A DNA stretch of 64,000 nt from Typhlomys cinereus (Eukaryota; Chordata; Mammalia; Rodentia; Platacanthomyidae). This document shows positions 46,531-56,205 of this stretch, piece by piece. Every line of letters starts with the position of its first letter. The first letter of the stretch is position 1. The position numbers and the translations under genes are program-made. The stretch spans positions 4,958,971-5,022,970 of the forward strand of contig JALPQD010000102.1 in assembly GCA_023101885.1 (NCBI GenBank). Reading direction: 5' to 3'. The notes beneath the pieces were generated by a model that made no database searches, had not been told where the DNA came from, and worked only from the letters and a program-made list of their open reading frames with translations.

Positions 46531-47526
46531 TTAGAGGGGGTGTCTCATGAATGACTAGATCAGTAAAACTGTCCATATTTAAATTGTGCACCGAGACCAC
46601 ACCCACATCACTTGAAATGATCCTCTGCAAAGTCAGGTCACAAGGATGCAGCCCACCTCTCTGGGAACACTTCACTCCCCTTTGTACAGCATACGGAGCA
46701 CGGGGATTGGGGGTTGCTATAACCAACAGGAAAGCATACAGATAAACCAGCAAATGAGCCCCATAGAGAAGTCAAAAGAAAAAATCCAAGAAAAAGTACA
46801 ATGTAGTCCATTTTCATTAGCACACAGCATCATTCAGAGATGCCCATCAGAGCAGTATAACCAAACTCTGGTAGGTGCTGCTGGCCTCATATTTTTATAA
46901 GACATAGAGAAATGCAATACTTAAATAAGCACTAATGTCCCATTGCTTATTGCAACCTCTTCCCCAACACAGTGATCTCGTGAACATCTAGTTGTGGCAA
47001 ATTTCAGATGTTAGTGCACTAACAGGCTCCTCGGGGCTTATTTCTAACCCTAAAATGTACCTAAAGGTATGTGGTTCCATGATTTGGGACTGTCTTTCCT
47101 CCATGTGTAATTTTTTCCTGTTTTCTACCCTGAGAGTGTCACACAGTAACTATGGAGCATTTAGCATCTCTGCCTTTACATGACATCAGCATTTCCTGAC
47201 CGAGGGATGAGCAGGGTAATTTCCCCCAGGCAGCTCCAATTTATGCCCTTCCGTTTTGCTTACTTCATTAACTTGTGCTCTTTGGAGAGCTGGAAAGAGA
47301 TATAAATTGCTCACCTAAGGAACACATAATTTTATCGTAATCCATCCCAATTCACTTCTTTTTTCTTTGCTCTCTCACATACACTTTTTAGTATCACAGC
47401 AAGTCAAAAGTAACTTTTTATCCTCGATTAAAGCCTCTGATTTCTTGGCAAAAAAGTTCATTTTTGCCTAGACGGTTTTTCTTTCCTTTTCTTCAAACAA
47501 AAGTGAGACCAAAAAAATGGAGCTAT

Positions 47527-47607
47527 CACACACAACACACACACACACACACACACACATACGAGTACATGTATACATATATATATGTATATGTATATAT
47601 ATATATA
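47527..47607 (+). repeat. (AC)n plus (TA)n compound microsatellite
   Basis: AC run to about 47560 then TA-rich units. Confidence 0.93.
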
Positions 47608-47703
47608 AAACTCCTGCCATCATAGGTTGCTAGGCGTATTCTCCCAGCCTATCGTAGCAGAAGAGCCCAAGGAAGCTTGGACAGGGAAGGGGAATTGGCC
47701 AAC

Positions 47704-47892
47704 CTTGGCTAACATCAGCCTGGGTGAAGCTTCGAATGGGCCCTTTCACCGAGATTTGTTCCAGGCCGCCTGGCTTCGTCATCTGCAGGCGCCCAACGCT
47801 GGGATCTTCCTTCATGATGTAGACAATCTGAACACCATCCAAGTTAGTATCTGAGGCTTTTAGGTGCTGCTCTGTGATGTGGGCTACAGATC
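47704..47892 (-). CDS. Fras1: Fras1 exon e5: CSPG repeat core
   Basis: 189 bp. It encodes SVAHITEQHLKASDTNLDGV, then QIVYIMKEDPSVGRLQMTKP, and ends IRSFTQADVSQ. The ITEQHLKASD and FTQADV motifs are CSPG-repeat hallmarks. Acceptor tctgtag is good. The donor CAAG/gttggc is weak because positions +3 to +5 do not match the gtaag/gtgag consensus, yet it is the only GT giving the right join (SQG/QIEYSH) to e6. Confidence 0.9.
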
Positions 47893-50173
47893 CTACAGAA
47901 GGAAAAGAATGGAGGATGGAAGGTCATCATTCCCCCCTTCAAAAGGATGCTAGATGAGTTCTAAAAGATGAGAGGCATGTTATCACATGTTCTTTGGGCT
48001 CAGATACATGGCAGTTGTCCATTCAATTTCCAGCTGTGTAGACTTTAACTTCCCTGAAAGACATTATTTACATCTGTGCACTTTTCTTTCTGTCTACTTG
48101 TTACTTTCACTCTCTTCATGTTCTTCCCAGGGTATATCAGTATCTGGTAAAACCCCTACTTGTAAATAGATTTTAGATGCAAGATTTAAGAAATATGCTA
48201 AGGGGGTTGGGAGAGATGGGTCTGTGGGTAAGAATGCTTGCTGACTAAGAACGAGGATATGAATTCAGATCCTAACACTACTATAAAAAGCTAGTTGCAG
48301 CCACACAATACCTGCTATGCTAGTGTTATAAGGTGAGTGGGGAAAGGAGGTTCAATGGGGCTTATTGGCTGTCAGCCTAACTTTAGAGTCAGTGAGAGGC
48401 CCCACATCAAAGGACTAAGGCAGAGATTGACAGACCAGGACACCTGAGGTCCTCCTCTGGCCTCTGTATATGGGCACATACACATGCTCAAACAGGGCAT
48501 ACATGCGCGTGCACACACATCTATTTGCTGTTTTAAAGAAAACTAAATCCATAAAACCAGCCTTACATAAGATGATCAACATGCCTCATAGCCATATCAG
48601 ATGGAGTGGGCAGAATCCATGCTTCTGAAGGCTAAGCTAAGTATCAGGAGGAGGGTGCTCTGCTGTTTGGGGACCAGGAACACAGGTGAGACCATCACCA
48701 TGCAAACATCTCTTCTCAATGTTGCCATTTTCTCAGGTTAAAAAACACAGCAAATTCTGATACAGTGGACCTTCATCATTCATCCCCATACTGAAGTATC
48801 AATCTACTATACACTTGGAACCTCTGAATGTTTGCGCTAAGTAATGCCAAGAATGTATGACCCTAAGTACTCTCTATCCAAGCCATCTCTAAGTAAATAA
48901 TCTTGAGAAATGAGGTATCATCTTCCTTAGGACAAAGAGAAGAGTGACTTAGCGCTTGCTGTAATATTCAAAGTTCCCTAACTCAATATTCCTCTTCTGC
49001 CATGTATCCCACTGCATATGATGCCACCCATGCGGTCCTTCTGCACTTCTCCAGTGGCAGAGAGACAAACTTCCTGGTTCGAACCCTGTGAAGAACAAAG
49101 TGTTTTGTCTCTGATGGAGAAATCATATGATTTCTCCTAGAACCCATGAAACAGTAGCAGGCTACTTATTAGTCTATAAACAGGGAAAAACCAGTTTCTA
49201 GGACCTTTAAGAATTTGAAAAATTGCAAATTCTATTATACCACATATTTTCAATGCAAAATATATGTGAAAATAAGAACTGGCAAACTGTAGAATCCTAG
49301 TGAGATACAGATACTCTAGGCAAAAGGCCCACTCCCTAGTTAAGCTCAAGACTAATGCTTGTTATTCTACCTTCAACGCTGCTAAAAAATGGCAAAAATA
49401 TAAAAGCTCGTTGCTAGTTGCTAGAGTACCATGCAGAGTGATTCACAATGACTTGAATAATCTCTTTTAAATCATCACATACTCCCAAATTCCCCTCTGT
49501 GTCTTTCAATATTTTTTTTTTAATTAACCATCTTGAAAATTTGACTGGACTTCGGTAGGTTGTTGGTTTTCCTGGGCCAATGGAATAGAAACTCTCCTAA
49601 AGTTAACCTAGTCCAGAACAGTTTCATATTCTAAGATTTTTGAAGACACAAAAGACCTTAAATTTTACAAACTTTTCACACATTCACAAATAGGCACCTG
49701 CTTCAAAGAATTTCAGCGGCTCACATATGTCAACCACAGTTCAGTGTTCTTAAAACAGCAGTTTTCCAAAACTCCCAGCTCCCCAAGCATTAAATATGTC
49801 ATCTAAGATCCACACACAGCACTAACATGGAAAAAAGTGTAGTACTGGCCAAAGAAGAAATAAGGATGAAGGAATGAGGCTACTCTTGACCCCATGGGAC
49901 TCACTGTTACTTGTGAAATGTCCCCCCAGGCCCATGTGTTGAAGTGTTTGGCCCTAGATGCTGGCATGATCTGCTAAAAACTTTAGGAGGTGAGGCCTGG
50001 CTTGGGAGCTAGGTCAGTGGAGTGTGTCCTGGGGAGGGGGAGGTCTGGCTCTTTCTGTTTCTGTTTCCTGGCTGGCACAAGGTGAGCACCTCTGGTCCCC
50101 CAAGTCTTCTCTGCCATGATATTCTGCTTCACCACATACAACAATGGGGTCAAATAAAGTCAGGCAAACACAC
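47893..50173 (-). other. Fras1: Fras1 intron between e4 and e5
   Basis: 2.3 kb with a sense-strand SINE (48200-48535). Sequence at about 49890-50165, ending close to the e4 donor, resembles a dispersed rodent repeat that I cannot name. Nothing else is recognised. Confidence 0.75.
48200..48535 (+). mobile_element. Sense-strand rodent SINE, diverged
   Basis: ggggttgggagagatgggtc, gtgggtaagaatgcttgctg and, further on, ctgaggtcctcctctggcct; typical B4/RSINE-like order. Confidence 0.55.
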
Positions 50174-50438
50174 CTGCTGAGAGCTGAAGGCCTCGGTTTA
50201 CAGTCAAGTGGGGGGTGGCACGGGGAGGCAGATCTATGTAGATCTCCATCCTCCCTGCGTCTACATGGAGGCCATCAGTGAGAGAGAACCAGGAACTCAT
50301 CTACCGACACACCAGAGTCAACAGGCAGGTACCCGACTAGTCCAGCCAGAACATCCTGGTAGGTGAAGGAGGAACCCTGGACTAAAATTGTCCCATTCTC
50401 CAGAGGGTCAGAAGCAGTAAGCCTTTGGAGTAGATGAC
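50174..50438 (-). CDS. Fras1: Fras1 exon e4, carrying a one-base frameshift
   Basis: 265 bp where the flanking phases need 264. From the acceptor it reads HLLQRLTASDPLENGTILVQ and on to DSGVSVDEF. It then shifts frame at about 50287-50292 (plus-strand ccagg) and meets TGA six codons later (SH-stop). From the shift point the next frame continues the expected protein, FSLTDGLHVDAGRMEIYIDL to NRGLQLSA, and joins e5 in phase. So one extra base is present between DEF and FSLTDG. It covers the end of one CSPG repeat and the start of the next. Splice sites are intact (ttcctcag acceptor, GCAG/gtgtgt donor). I cannot tell an assembly indel from a true loss-of-function allele. Confidence 0.9.
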
Positions 50439-51432
50439 CTGAGGAAGGAAGAGAAGAAAAATAACAATAACAACAACAATACAATACATGTGGCATCAAA
50501 ACAATCCAATCCACAAACTGTATGTATCTGGACACAATCTCAAGCATCTCTGATGATGTCCTGTGGCCTTATCTATAACTAAAAAGGACCAAGTTCTAGT
50601 CTTTTAAAGAGACTCAGATGGATGTGGTACTTAGAATTAATATCTCCCTCCATGACTTCAAACTAGATTCATTACCTGAACCTTATTTTTAACTTCTTAC
50701 AACCTTTTCCTGGGACGGTGAATATTGTGAGGTACAGGATTTAAGTTCCTTTTAAATTCAGCACAATACTAAGCATGTTTATATATTAAGGCTTATTTTT
50801 CTGTTATCAAGGGTCATGTATAGATAAAGAGCTTCATCAGAGAAAGTAAAATGAGTGAAGGCAAGGTTAAAATCCAATAACTAACCACCACTTCCAGAAA
50901 CAGCAATTTTATCTTTGAAAGTCCAGTGGGTTTTAAGATACCACATGGGCTCTGGAGTTTTAGAGAACACTTGGGGCATGGCATTTAGACAAGGGGGTAG
51001 AACACCCCATGGGTGTTCCTAAGCTACTTTAAATCAGGAAAAAAACAAAAAGCTCATGTTGCCAAAGGAACCAGTTCATAGAGATATCTAGATTGTTGCC
51101 AGGATGCATGAATAACTCAGGATGATCAAACAATAATATACACTCTGAGAAGAAAATATGCAAATACTGAAAACCTCTTTGCTGAAGAGTGCATAGGAAA
51201 GCAAGAAAACAGCTGAAATGAAATTTCAGGGATGCCGATTACTTAGCATGCAGTCTTTTAAAAATAGTTACCTACTGCAACTTATCTAGCTGTGAACCTG
51301 ATTATATTTTGATGCAAAGAATGGGCTACATATAGGAAAGGAAAAGGAACGAACAAATGAGTTCATGTGCTGATTCGAACAACACATCCAATACCCCAAT
51401 TAAGAAGCTTCCCACTGCCGTTTGCATCCTAC
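50439..51432 (-). other. Fras1: Fras1 intron between e3 and e4
   Basis: 994 bp of single-copy-looking sequence; no repeat or exon is recognised. Confidence 0.8.
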
Positions 51433-51586
51433 CGTGGTCAGGCTTCTTTGTCAATACAAAAATCAGCTCATTATCTGGAGTGTCCAGGTCTCGGAGGCTC
51501 AAGGAAGCATTGCTTATCGACACTCCTGAGTGCAGCCTGACTCCAAGGGGTCGCAAGGTCATCTGGGGAGGCTCGTCGTTCTTCCT
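51433..51586 (-). CDS. Fras1: Fras1 exon e3: first half of a CSPG repeat
   Basis: 154 bp, phase 0 in, one base out. It encodes RKNDEPPQMTLRPLGVRLHS and runs through SISNASLSLRDLDTPDNELI to TKKPDHG. The NDEPP opening and DxDTPDNEL core are characteristic of CSPG repeats in the FRAS/FREM family. Acceptor catcag, donor CACG/gtagga. Its last G plus GT of e4 gives G, reading PDHGHLLQ across the junction. Confidence 0.93.
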
Positions 51587-52527
51587 CTGATGAAAATATA
51601 AACATTTGGTAAGTGTAATTGCTGTAGCAAATTTCACTATTAAAATCCACATTGAATGAGTTACTACCCTTGCTCCCTCATCAAAATATTTGTTTTTAAA
51701 AAAAGCGAAAAGGAAACCACATGAACAATATGTCCCTCTGAAAAGAAGTTAATGGATATGCAACAAAAATCCTTCATGTTACCTTCTATGAGTATAGGAA
51801 TCATATTTTCTGGACCCCAAATGTGGAAATGTAATTTGGAAGTACAAGTACATTTTGAGAATCAATGGGCATAGTATTTTAACTCAGAATGTCTTAGAAA
51901 ACTTTAAATGTACTTTAAATAACTGCAGGAAATCACCAGAATGGGCGGCAGGGATGTGTAATACTGTCTCCTAGCCTCTTCCATGCTGTCTCCTATCATT
52001 GATGAAGGTTCTATAGACCATGCCAAATCCCAGGACATTCCATTCAGGAATTTATCTTTTATTTCTCTCCTTTGCTAGTAGAGTATAGGGATGCAACAAA
52101 TGCAAGATTGGGGATCACATTTCTCTGATGAGACAATTAAATAAATAAATGCATCCAAGCAGAAGAAACACAAGAATCATGTAGTTCTACATATAATTTC
52201 AAAGGAAAACAGGTATATGTTAACATGTTACTTTTAATTTAAAAATGTGAATAACAAGGCTTCTCTGACTCTTACAAACTGTTTTCACACAGAACAAATA
52301 AATTTTTATACCAAAATGGAAATTCAGATTTCCAACTTAGGTCTTTCCCAAATGCCAACCATAATTCCTCAGGTTTTCTGAAGGTCAGAGTTATGTGTTA
52401 AAACTGATATATAAAATTAAAGGTCACATCCAATCTCCTCAGCTCTGAATCTATACAAGGGAAACTCTCCCAAAGGATGGGTTATTCTGTGGTCAGAGGT
52501 TCAACCTTTGACTTCTGAAATGTTTAC
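51587..52527 (-). other. Fras1: Fras1 intron between e2 and e3
   Basis: 941 bp, AT-rich. Nothing is recognised in it. Confidence 0.8.
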
Positions 52528-52718
52528 CTCAATGGTGATATTGATGCTGTGAATCTCTGAACGGGTGCTTCCATCGCTCACATAAAAACTAAAAATATCA
52601 TGGGTTGGCTCAATGCTTTCATGAACACTCTGAAAATAGTAAATGTAGTTTTCCAGGACATCTTGAATCGGAAATGATGCCTCTAGGTTGCTGGTAGCTC
52701 CTGGGCCAAAGCGATCCC
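52528..52718 (-). CDS. Fras1: Fras1 exon e2: second half of the same CSPG repeat
   Basis: 191 bp. It encodes GDRFGPGATSNLEASFPIQD, then VLENYIYYFQSVHESIEPTH, and ends DGSTRSEIHSINITIE. This is the typical end of a CSPG repeat: an aromatic-rich YYFQSVHES strand, an F-x-F-x-VSDG core and a final hydrophobic strand. Donor TGAG/gtaaac, acceptor tatacag. Phase in is one base carried from e1; phase out is 0. The L1 with 3' transduction sits in the intron just before this exon. Confidence 0.93.
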
Positions 52719-53023
52719 CTGTATAACATCAAGACAGGACAAGACAATGACCTTGACTTCGATTAATAAGTCTCTGATTACTAGACCAGACTGAGCTAGA
52801 GAAGAAGATGCAACTTTCAACACAAGGTGAAAAGATGCTGGAGTACAATGCTGGGAAAGTATGGACAACACAAGAATGGGAACTGGAGGACCCTGGGTTG
52901 AGTTACAGTGCTCCCAAGACTGATGCTCATCTATAAATAGACACACCTGCCCTGCTGTCCACAGGAAGTTGAGTGAGATACATATGTTGCAGTTACTTTT
53001 CTGTTGCTATGAGAAAATATTCT

Positions 53024-53605
53024 TTTTTTTAAAATATTTTAATTTATTCTTTGACAATTTCAATACACATTGTATGTATTCACCCTGCACTCTCCCCCAA
53101 CATGTTCCCTCCTCATCCCACTATCATATCCTCTTCTTTTTTTTTTATTTATAGTGTATTTTTTTCCATTCATACAAACTTGATGGTAACTCCATTCCCC
53201 TCCTTCCCTCCCTCCCCTCCACCCCTCTCTGGATCCCCCTGTTCCCTCCTCCCTTTTCCCCTTCCTTTCCCCCCTCCCTCCCTTTCTCTCAGTGCCCCCC
53301 CATTCCTGGAGCATCCTTTACTGTGCATGTCAAACTTCCCTCTGGGTCCTCCTCTCAGTAGCATTGCCTAGAACTCTCTCTTGTGTTACCCTTTGGTATA
53401 GGAACACTATCATGGCTATTAATCCCTTGCCTCTAAGGATCCTAGTGCCTGTGATCCATGGTAGACTCTGGGGGGTCAATGACATGTTGGTCATTGTGCA
53501 GGTCATGCAAAGTCCTATTATGAATACTTCAGCCCTAACTTGTGTGGAGTATCTTGCATATCGTTGCTCCTCTCCATCTTTAGGCTCTTACAATCTTACC
53601 ACCCC
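53024..53605 (-). mobile_element. L1 3'-end fragment plus extra tail, reverse orientation
   Basis: 582 bp. Read on the minus strand it is the L1 3' UTR from about position 59932 of the large copy, then an A run (53137-53146). About 106 bp resembling the 3' terminus of an older rodent Lx-type L1 follows, with AATAAA and a second A run at 53023-53030. The perfect 17-bp duplication CTATGAGAAAATATTCT (53007-53023, 53606-53622) encloses everything. Confidence 0.88.
53031..53136 (-). other. Lx-like 3' terminal segment between two A runs
   Basis: On the plus strand it contains ttctttgacaatttca and a following pyrimidine-rich stretch, which resembles the 3' end of older rodent Lx L1s. It lies inside the 17-bp target-site duplication, so it probably arrived with the adjacent L1 fragment as a transduced tail. 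Confidence 0.65.
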
Positions 53606-54413
53606 CTATGAGAAAATATTCTGACCCAACCATCTTAAGGGAGAAAAAGGTTATTATTTGATTCTGGAGGGGACAAAGCCCATTATGGTGGGACATGCAT
53701 AGCAGAAGGCATAGTGGCAGAAACAGGAGGTCAGTTTACATTATGGTAGCCATCAGGAGGCATTAAGTAAGAGAGGAAACAGGGCCAGACTATTAAACCT
53801 CAAGGCCTAACCCCAGGTGATGTGTTTCTTCCAGCAATATTCTACCTCTCAAAGGTTCCATAACCTTCCCAAATGGTGCCACCAGCTTGGGGCCACATAT
53901 TGAAATACATGAGCCTATAAAAGATGATTCACATTTAAACCATAATACATGTAAAATCAATCAGTGCTTTTATTTTATTTTATATACATAGAATCTGTGG
54001 CTTCTTTTTGTACAATCATTTATTCCATAAATTTTGGGGGTAAATAACAATTCAATAGTCAAGTAAGTAGCAGTAAGTAGACTCTATCTGACATAGCTTG
54101 TAAGGATAACATTTACTCTGCCAAAAAATTCTATATCTTCCTATCTAGAACCTCTCCTCTAGGACATTTCCATTTTATTCCCCAGTTCCTTAAAAGAATC
54201 TATTGCATTGATCAGAACATGGCCCAAGGGAAAATACATTAGGCTAGTGGAATATCCAGTGTCAAGGTTTGTATGCGAGTTGCCCCCATGCTCCAGTGTT
54301 TGAATCTTTTGTTGGTGTTAATGTTTGGGAAGATCAAGGAACCTTTAAGACATAGAACATTGCTTGAGGAAAACACATCACAGCAGGCAAGTCTTAAGGT
54401 TTGGTAACCTAGC

Positions 54414-54491
54414 TCTTCTTCCTCTTCCTCCTCCTCCTCCTCCTCCTCTTCTTCCTCTTCCTTCTTTTTCTTCTCTCTCTCCCCCCCCTCC
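54414..54491 (+). repeat. TCC/TTC pyrimidine tract
   Basis: TCC triplets in the centre, TTC/TTTC towards the end, closing with a C run. Confidence 0.93.
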
Positions 54492-56185
54492 TTGATGACT
54501 GTGGTGACTTGAACTTCACTTGCCATACCTTCTGCTAAGCCCACTACCATAATGGACTATATCCCCACTGGAACCATAGCCAATAAATACTTCTTTCTCC
54601 CCAAGTGACTCAAGTCTTAGCATATTGTCTCACAGCAAAAAGAAAAATAATTGCAACACCCAGAGACCATGACAGGTACAGGTTAGGTACAGAAGTTCTT
54701 GAATCTCATTCACAGCAAAGGTGCTGCTTCTGGAGTTTAGATAAGTGTTTCACCCAAACCAGTTACTGGTATTTAGTGAAATCAGCAAATCGAAGGTTGA
54801 AAACTTAGTCTCCAGCCTGAGGTGCAATAGGGAGGTGGCAAAACCCTTGAAAGATGGAGCGTCATGAGCAGTCTTCCAATCACTGTAGAGAGAACCCCCA
54901 CGCCCCAAACACACACCCCAGTCCGCCTTTCTCTTCTTTACATCCTGGTTCTAAAGAGAGCAGCTTCACTCCACTACATGCTCCTGGTCATGATATCTGT
55001 AAGGGACCAAGTGAAATGGATCGAGACCTCTGAAAACATAAGCCAAAATAAACCTTGTTTCTCTGGAAGTTGATTTATCCTAGGTGTTTTTTTATCATAA
55101 TTGAAAGCTGTCAACATGGGTGTCATTTGGGGTATGAGATGCCCGGGGTACAATTCCAAACTCTGCACAAACGCTAGCTCCTGCTTATTCTCTGCAACCC
55201 CAATACAAATGCTGCAAAGGGCCAAGGGGAAGAGTAAGCAATGTCTGAAAGATGGATGCCTTGCTTTACACTTGATTCTAAGTCCTTCTAATTGATGGAC
55301 TTTAAACTGTTACCACGATTTTCTGCTAGAGAGGAGAAAGAGAAGTCCTAGTGTCTTCCTACATTCTCTGGATATGTATCAACAAACAGAACTATAGCCA
55401 GCAGATCTGAAAACAACCAAACTTTCCCTTCCCCTAATCTGTGATCCTTGGCAAATAACAGATCTCTATGAAGGCCATTAATTCTCTTAATTAAAAGATA
55501 GAAGCATGTTTATTAGCATCTCCACAGAAAGACAAGGAATGAAAACATCATTTGTTGTTTTTTATGAGTTGTTTAAAAGATGAGCAAGACTGTTTTTATT
55601 TTCTTCAATGGCACGAATTTTCTTTACCCTTCTGACTGACTCCACTGGATGCCAGAGGTTCGAAGACATCTAAGCAGTCAGTGACCTGATAATCCTGCAG
55701 ACACACAGATCAGAGTTTCCAGAAGGAACTGTTGAACATACTTCCCATTTTTGCTTTCTCCTTGCACTGCTCACCACAAACAGAAAAATAGGGCTTGGCT
55801 GTGTGGGTCAAGAATAGCCTAAAATGATTGATGCCTCAGAATATCCACAGTATATAATATGCCTTTAAAAAAATCACTGGAGAGTGAGCCGTGTATTATG
55901 GACACTTTAAGCAACAATCTCTTCAGGTTTGGAAACCACACTTTCTAGTTTTGAGGAAACCCACCAACGTGCTGTCATGCCTTCCTCAGCAGAACATTGT
56001 AAGTACAGATGAAAACAGCTCTGATGTGTGAGGACTATTGTGCAAACACCTGCTTCTGAGTGGCACTGGAGTCACTGAGCCGGTAGGGGTTACACTGCTC
56101 TGCATGTGCCAGGCCCCAGTGAATTCGGTTCCCAGGCTGTGGAACTGTATGCCAGTCATTTTGGTTTTTTTCATTTCTGGCTGGT

Positions 56186-56199
56186 GAAAAGTAAAAACT
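56186..56199 (+). repeat. Target-site duplication, left copy
   Basis: GAAAAGTAAAAACT, identical to 60602-60615. It marks the left boundary of the L1 insertion; the exact junction is blurred by possible microhomology with the L1 start. Confidence 0.93.
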
Positions 56200-56205
56200 A
56201 CATAT

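Larger units (their letters stand above)
45680..47703 (-). other. Fras1: Fras1 intron between e5 and e6
   Basis: 2.0 kb. It holds a TC array, two antisense SINEs (about 45990-46315 and 46320-46530), and an AC/TA array (47527-47607) about 100 bp after the e5 donor. Region 46540-47520 shows nothing I can name. Confidence 0.8.
53001..53945. mobile_element. Old dispersed repeat split by the L1 fragment
   Basis: Sequence before 53023 (ctgttgctatgagaaaatat) and after 53606 reads on as one element, through an agggagaaaaaggttatta segment to about 53945. Related copies seem to lie at 840-1190 and 39003-39300, sharing ctgttgcta and gatttatt-type segments. I do not name the family with confidence. Confidence 0.45.

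Noticed and set aside
53024..53605. Two independent L1 insertions side by side instead of one transduction.
   Set aside because: One perfect 17-bp duplication encloses both parts and no second duplication is seen at the internal junction, so a single event is simpler. Not fully excluded.
55628..55694. A 67-bp minus-strand segment with acceptor ctgcag and donor gtaaag, open and ending in a phase that looks compatible with e2.
   Set aside because: e1 and e2 join directly to give TGDRFG as expected for FRAS1. Adding this segment after e1 shifts the frame to a quick stop. Treated as a cryptic exon.
56106..56205. The ATG at 56106 as a genuine start of the L1 protein.
   Set aside because: It lies in pre-insertion flanking DNA to the left of the target-site duplication; the in-frame link to L1 is accidental.
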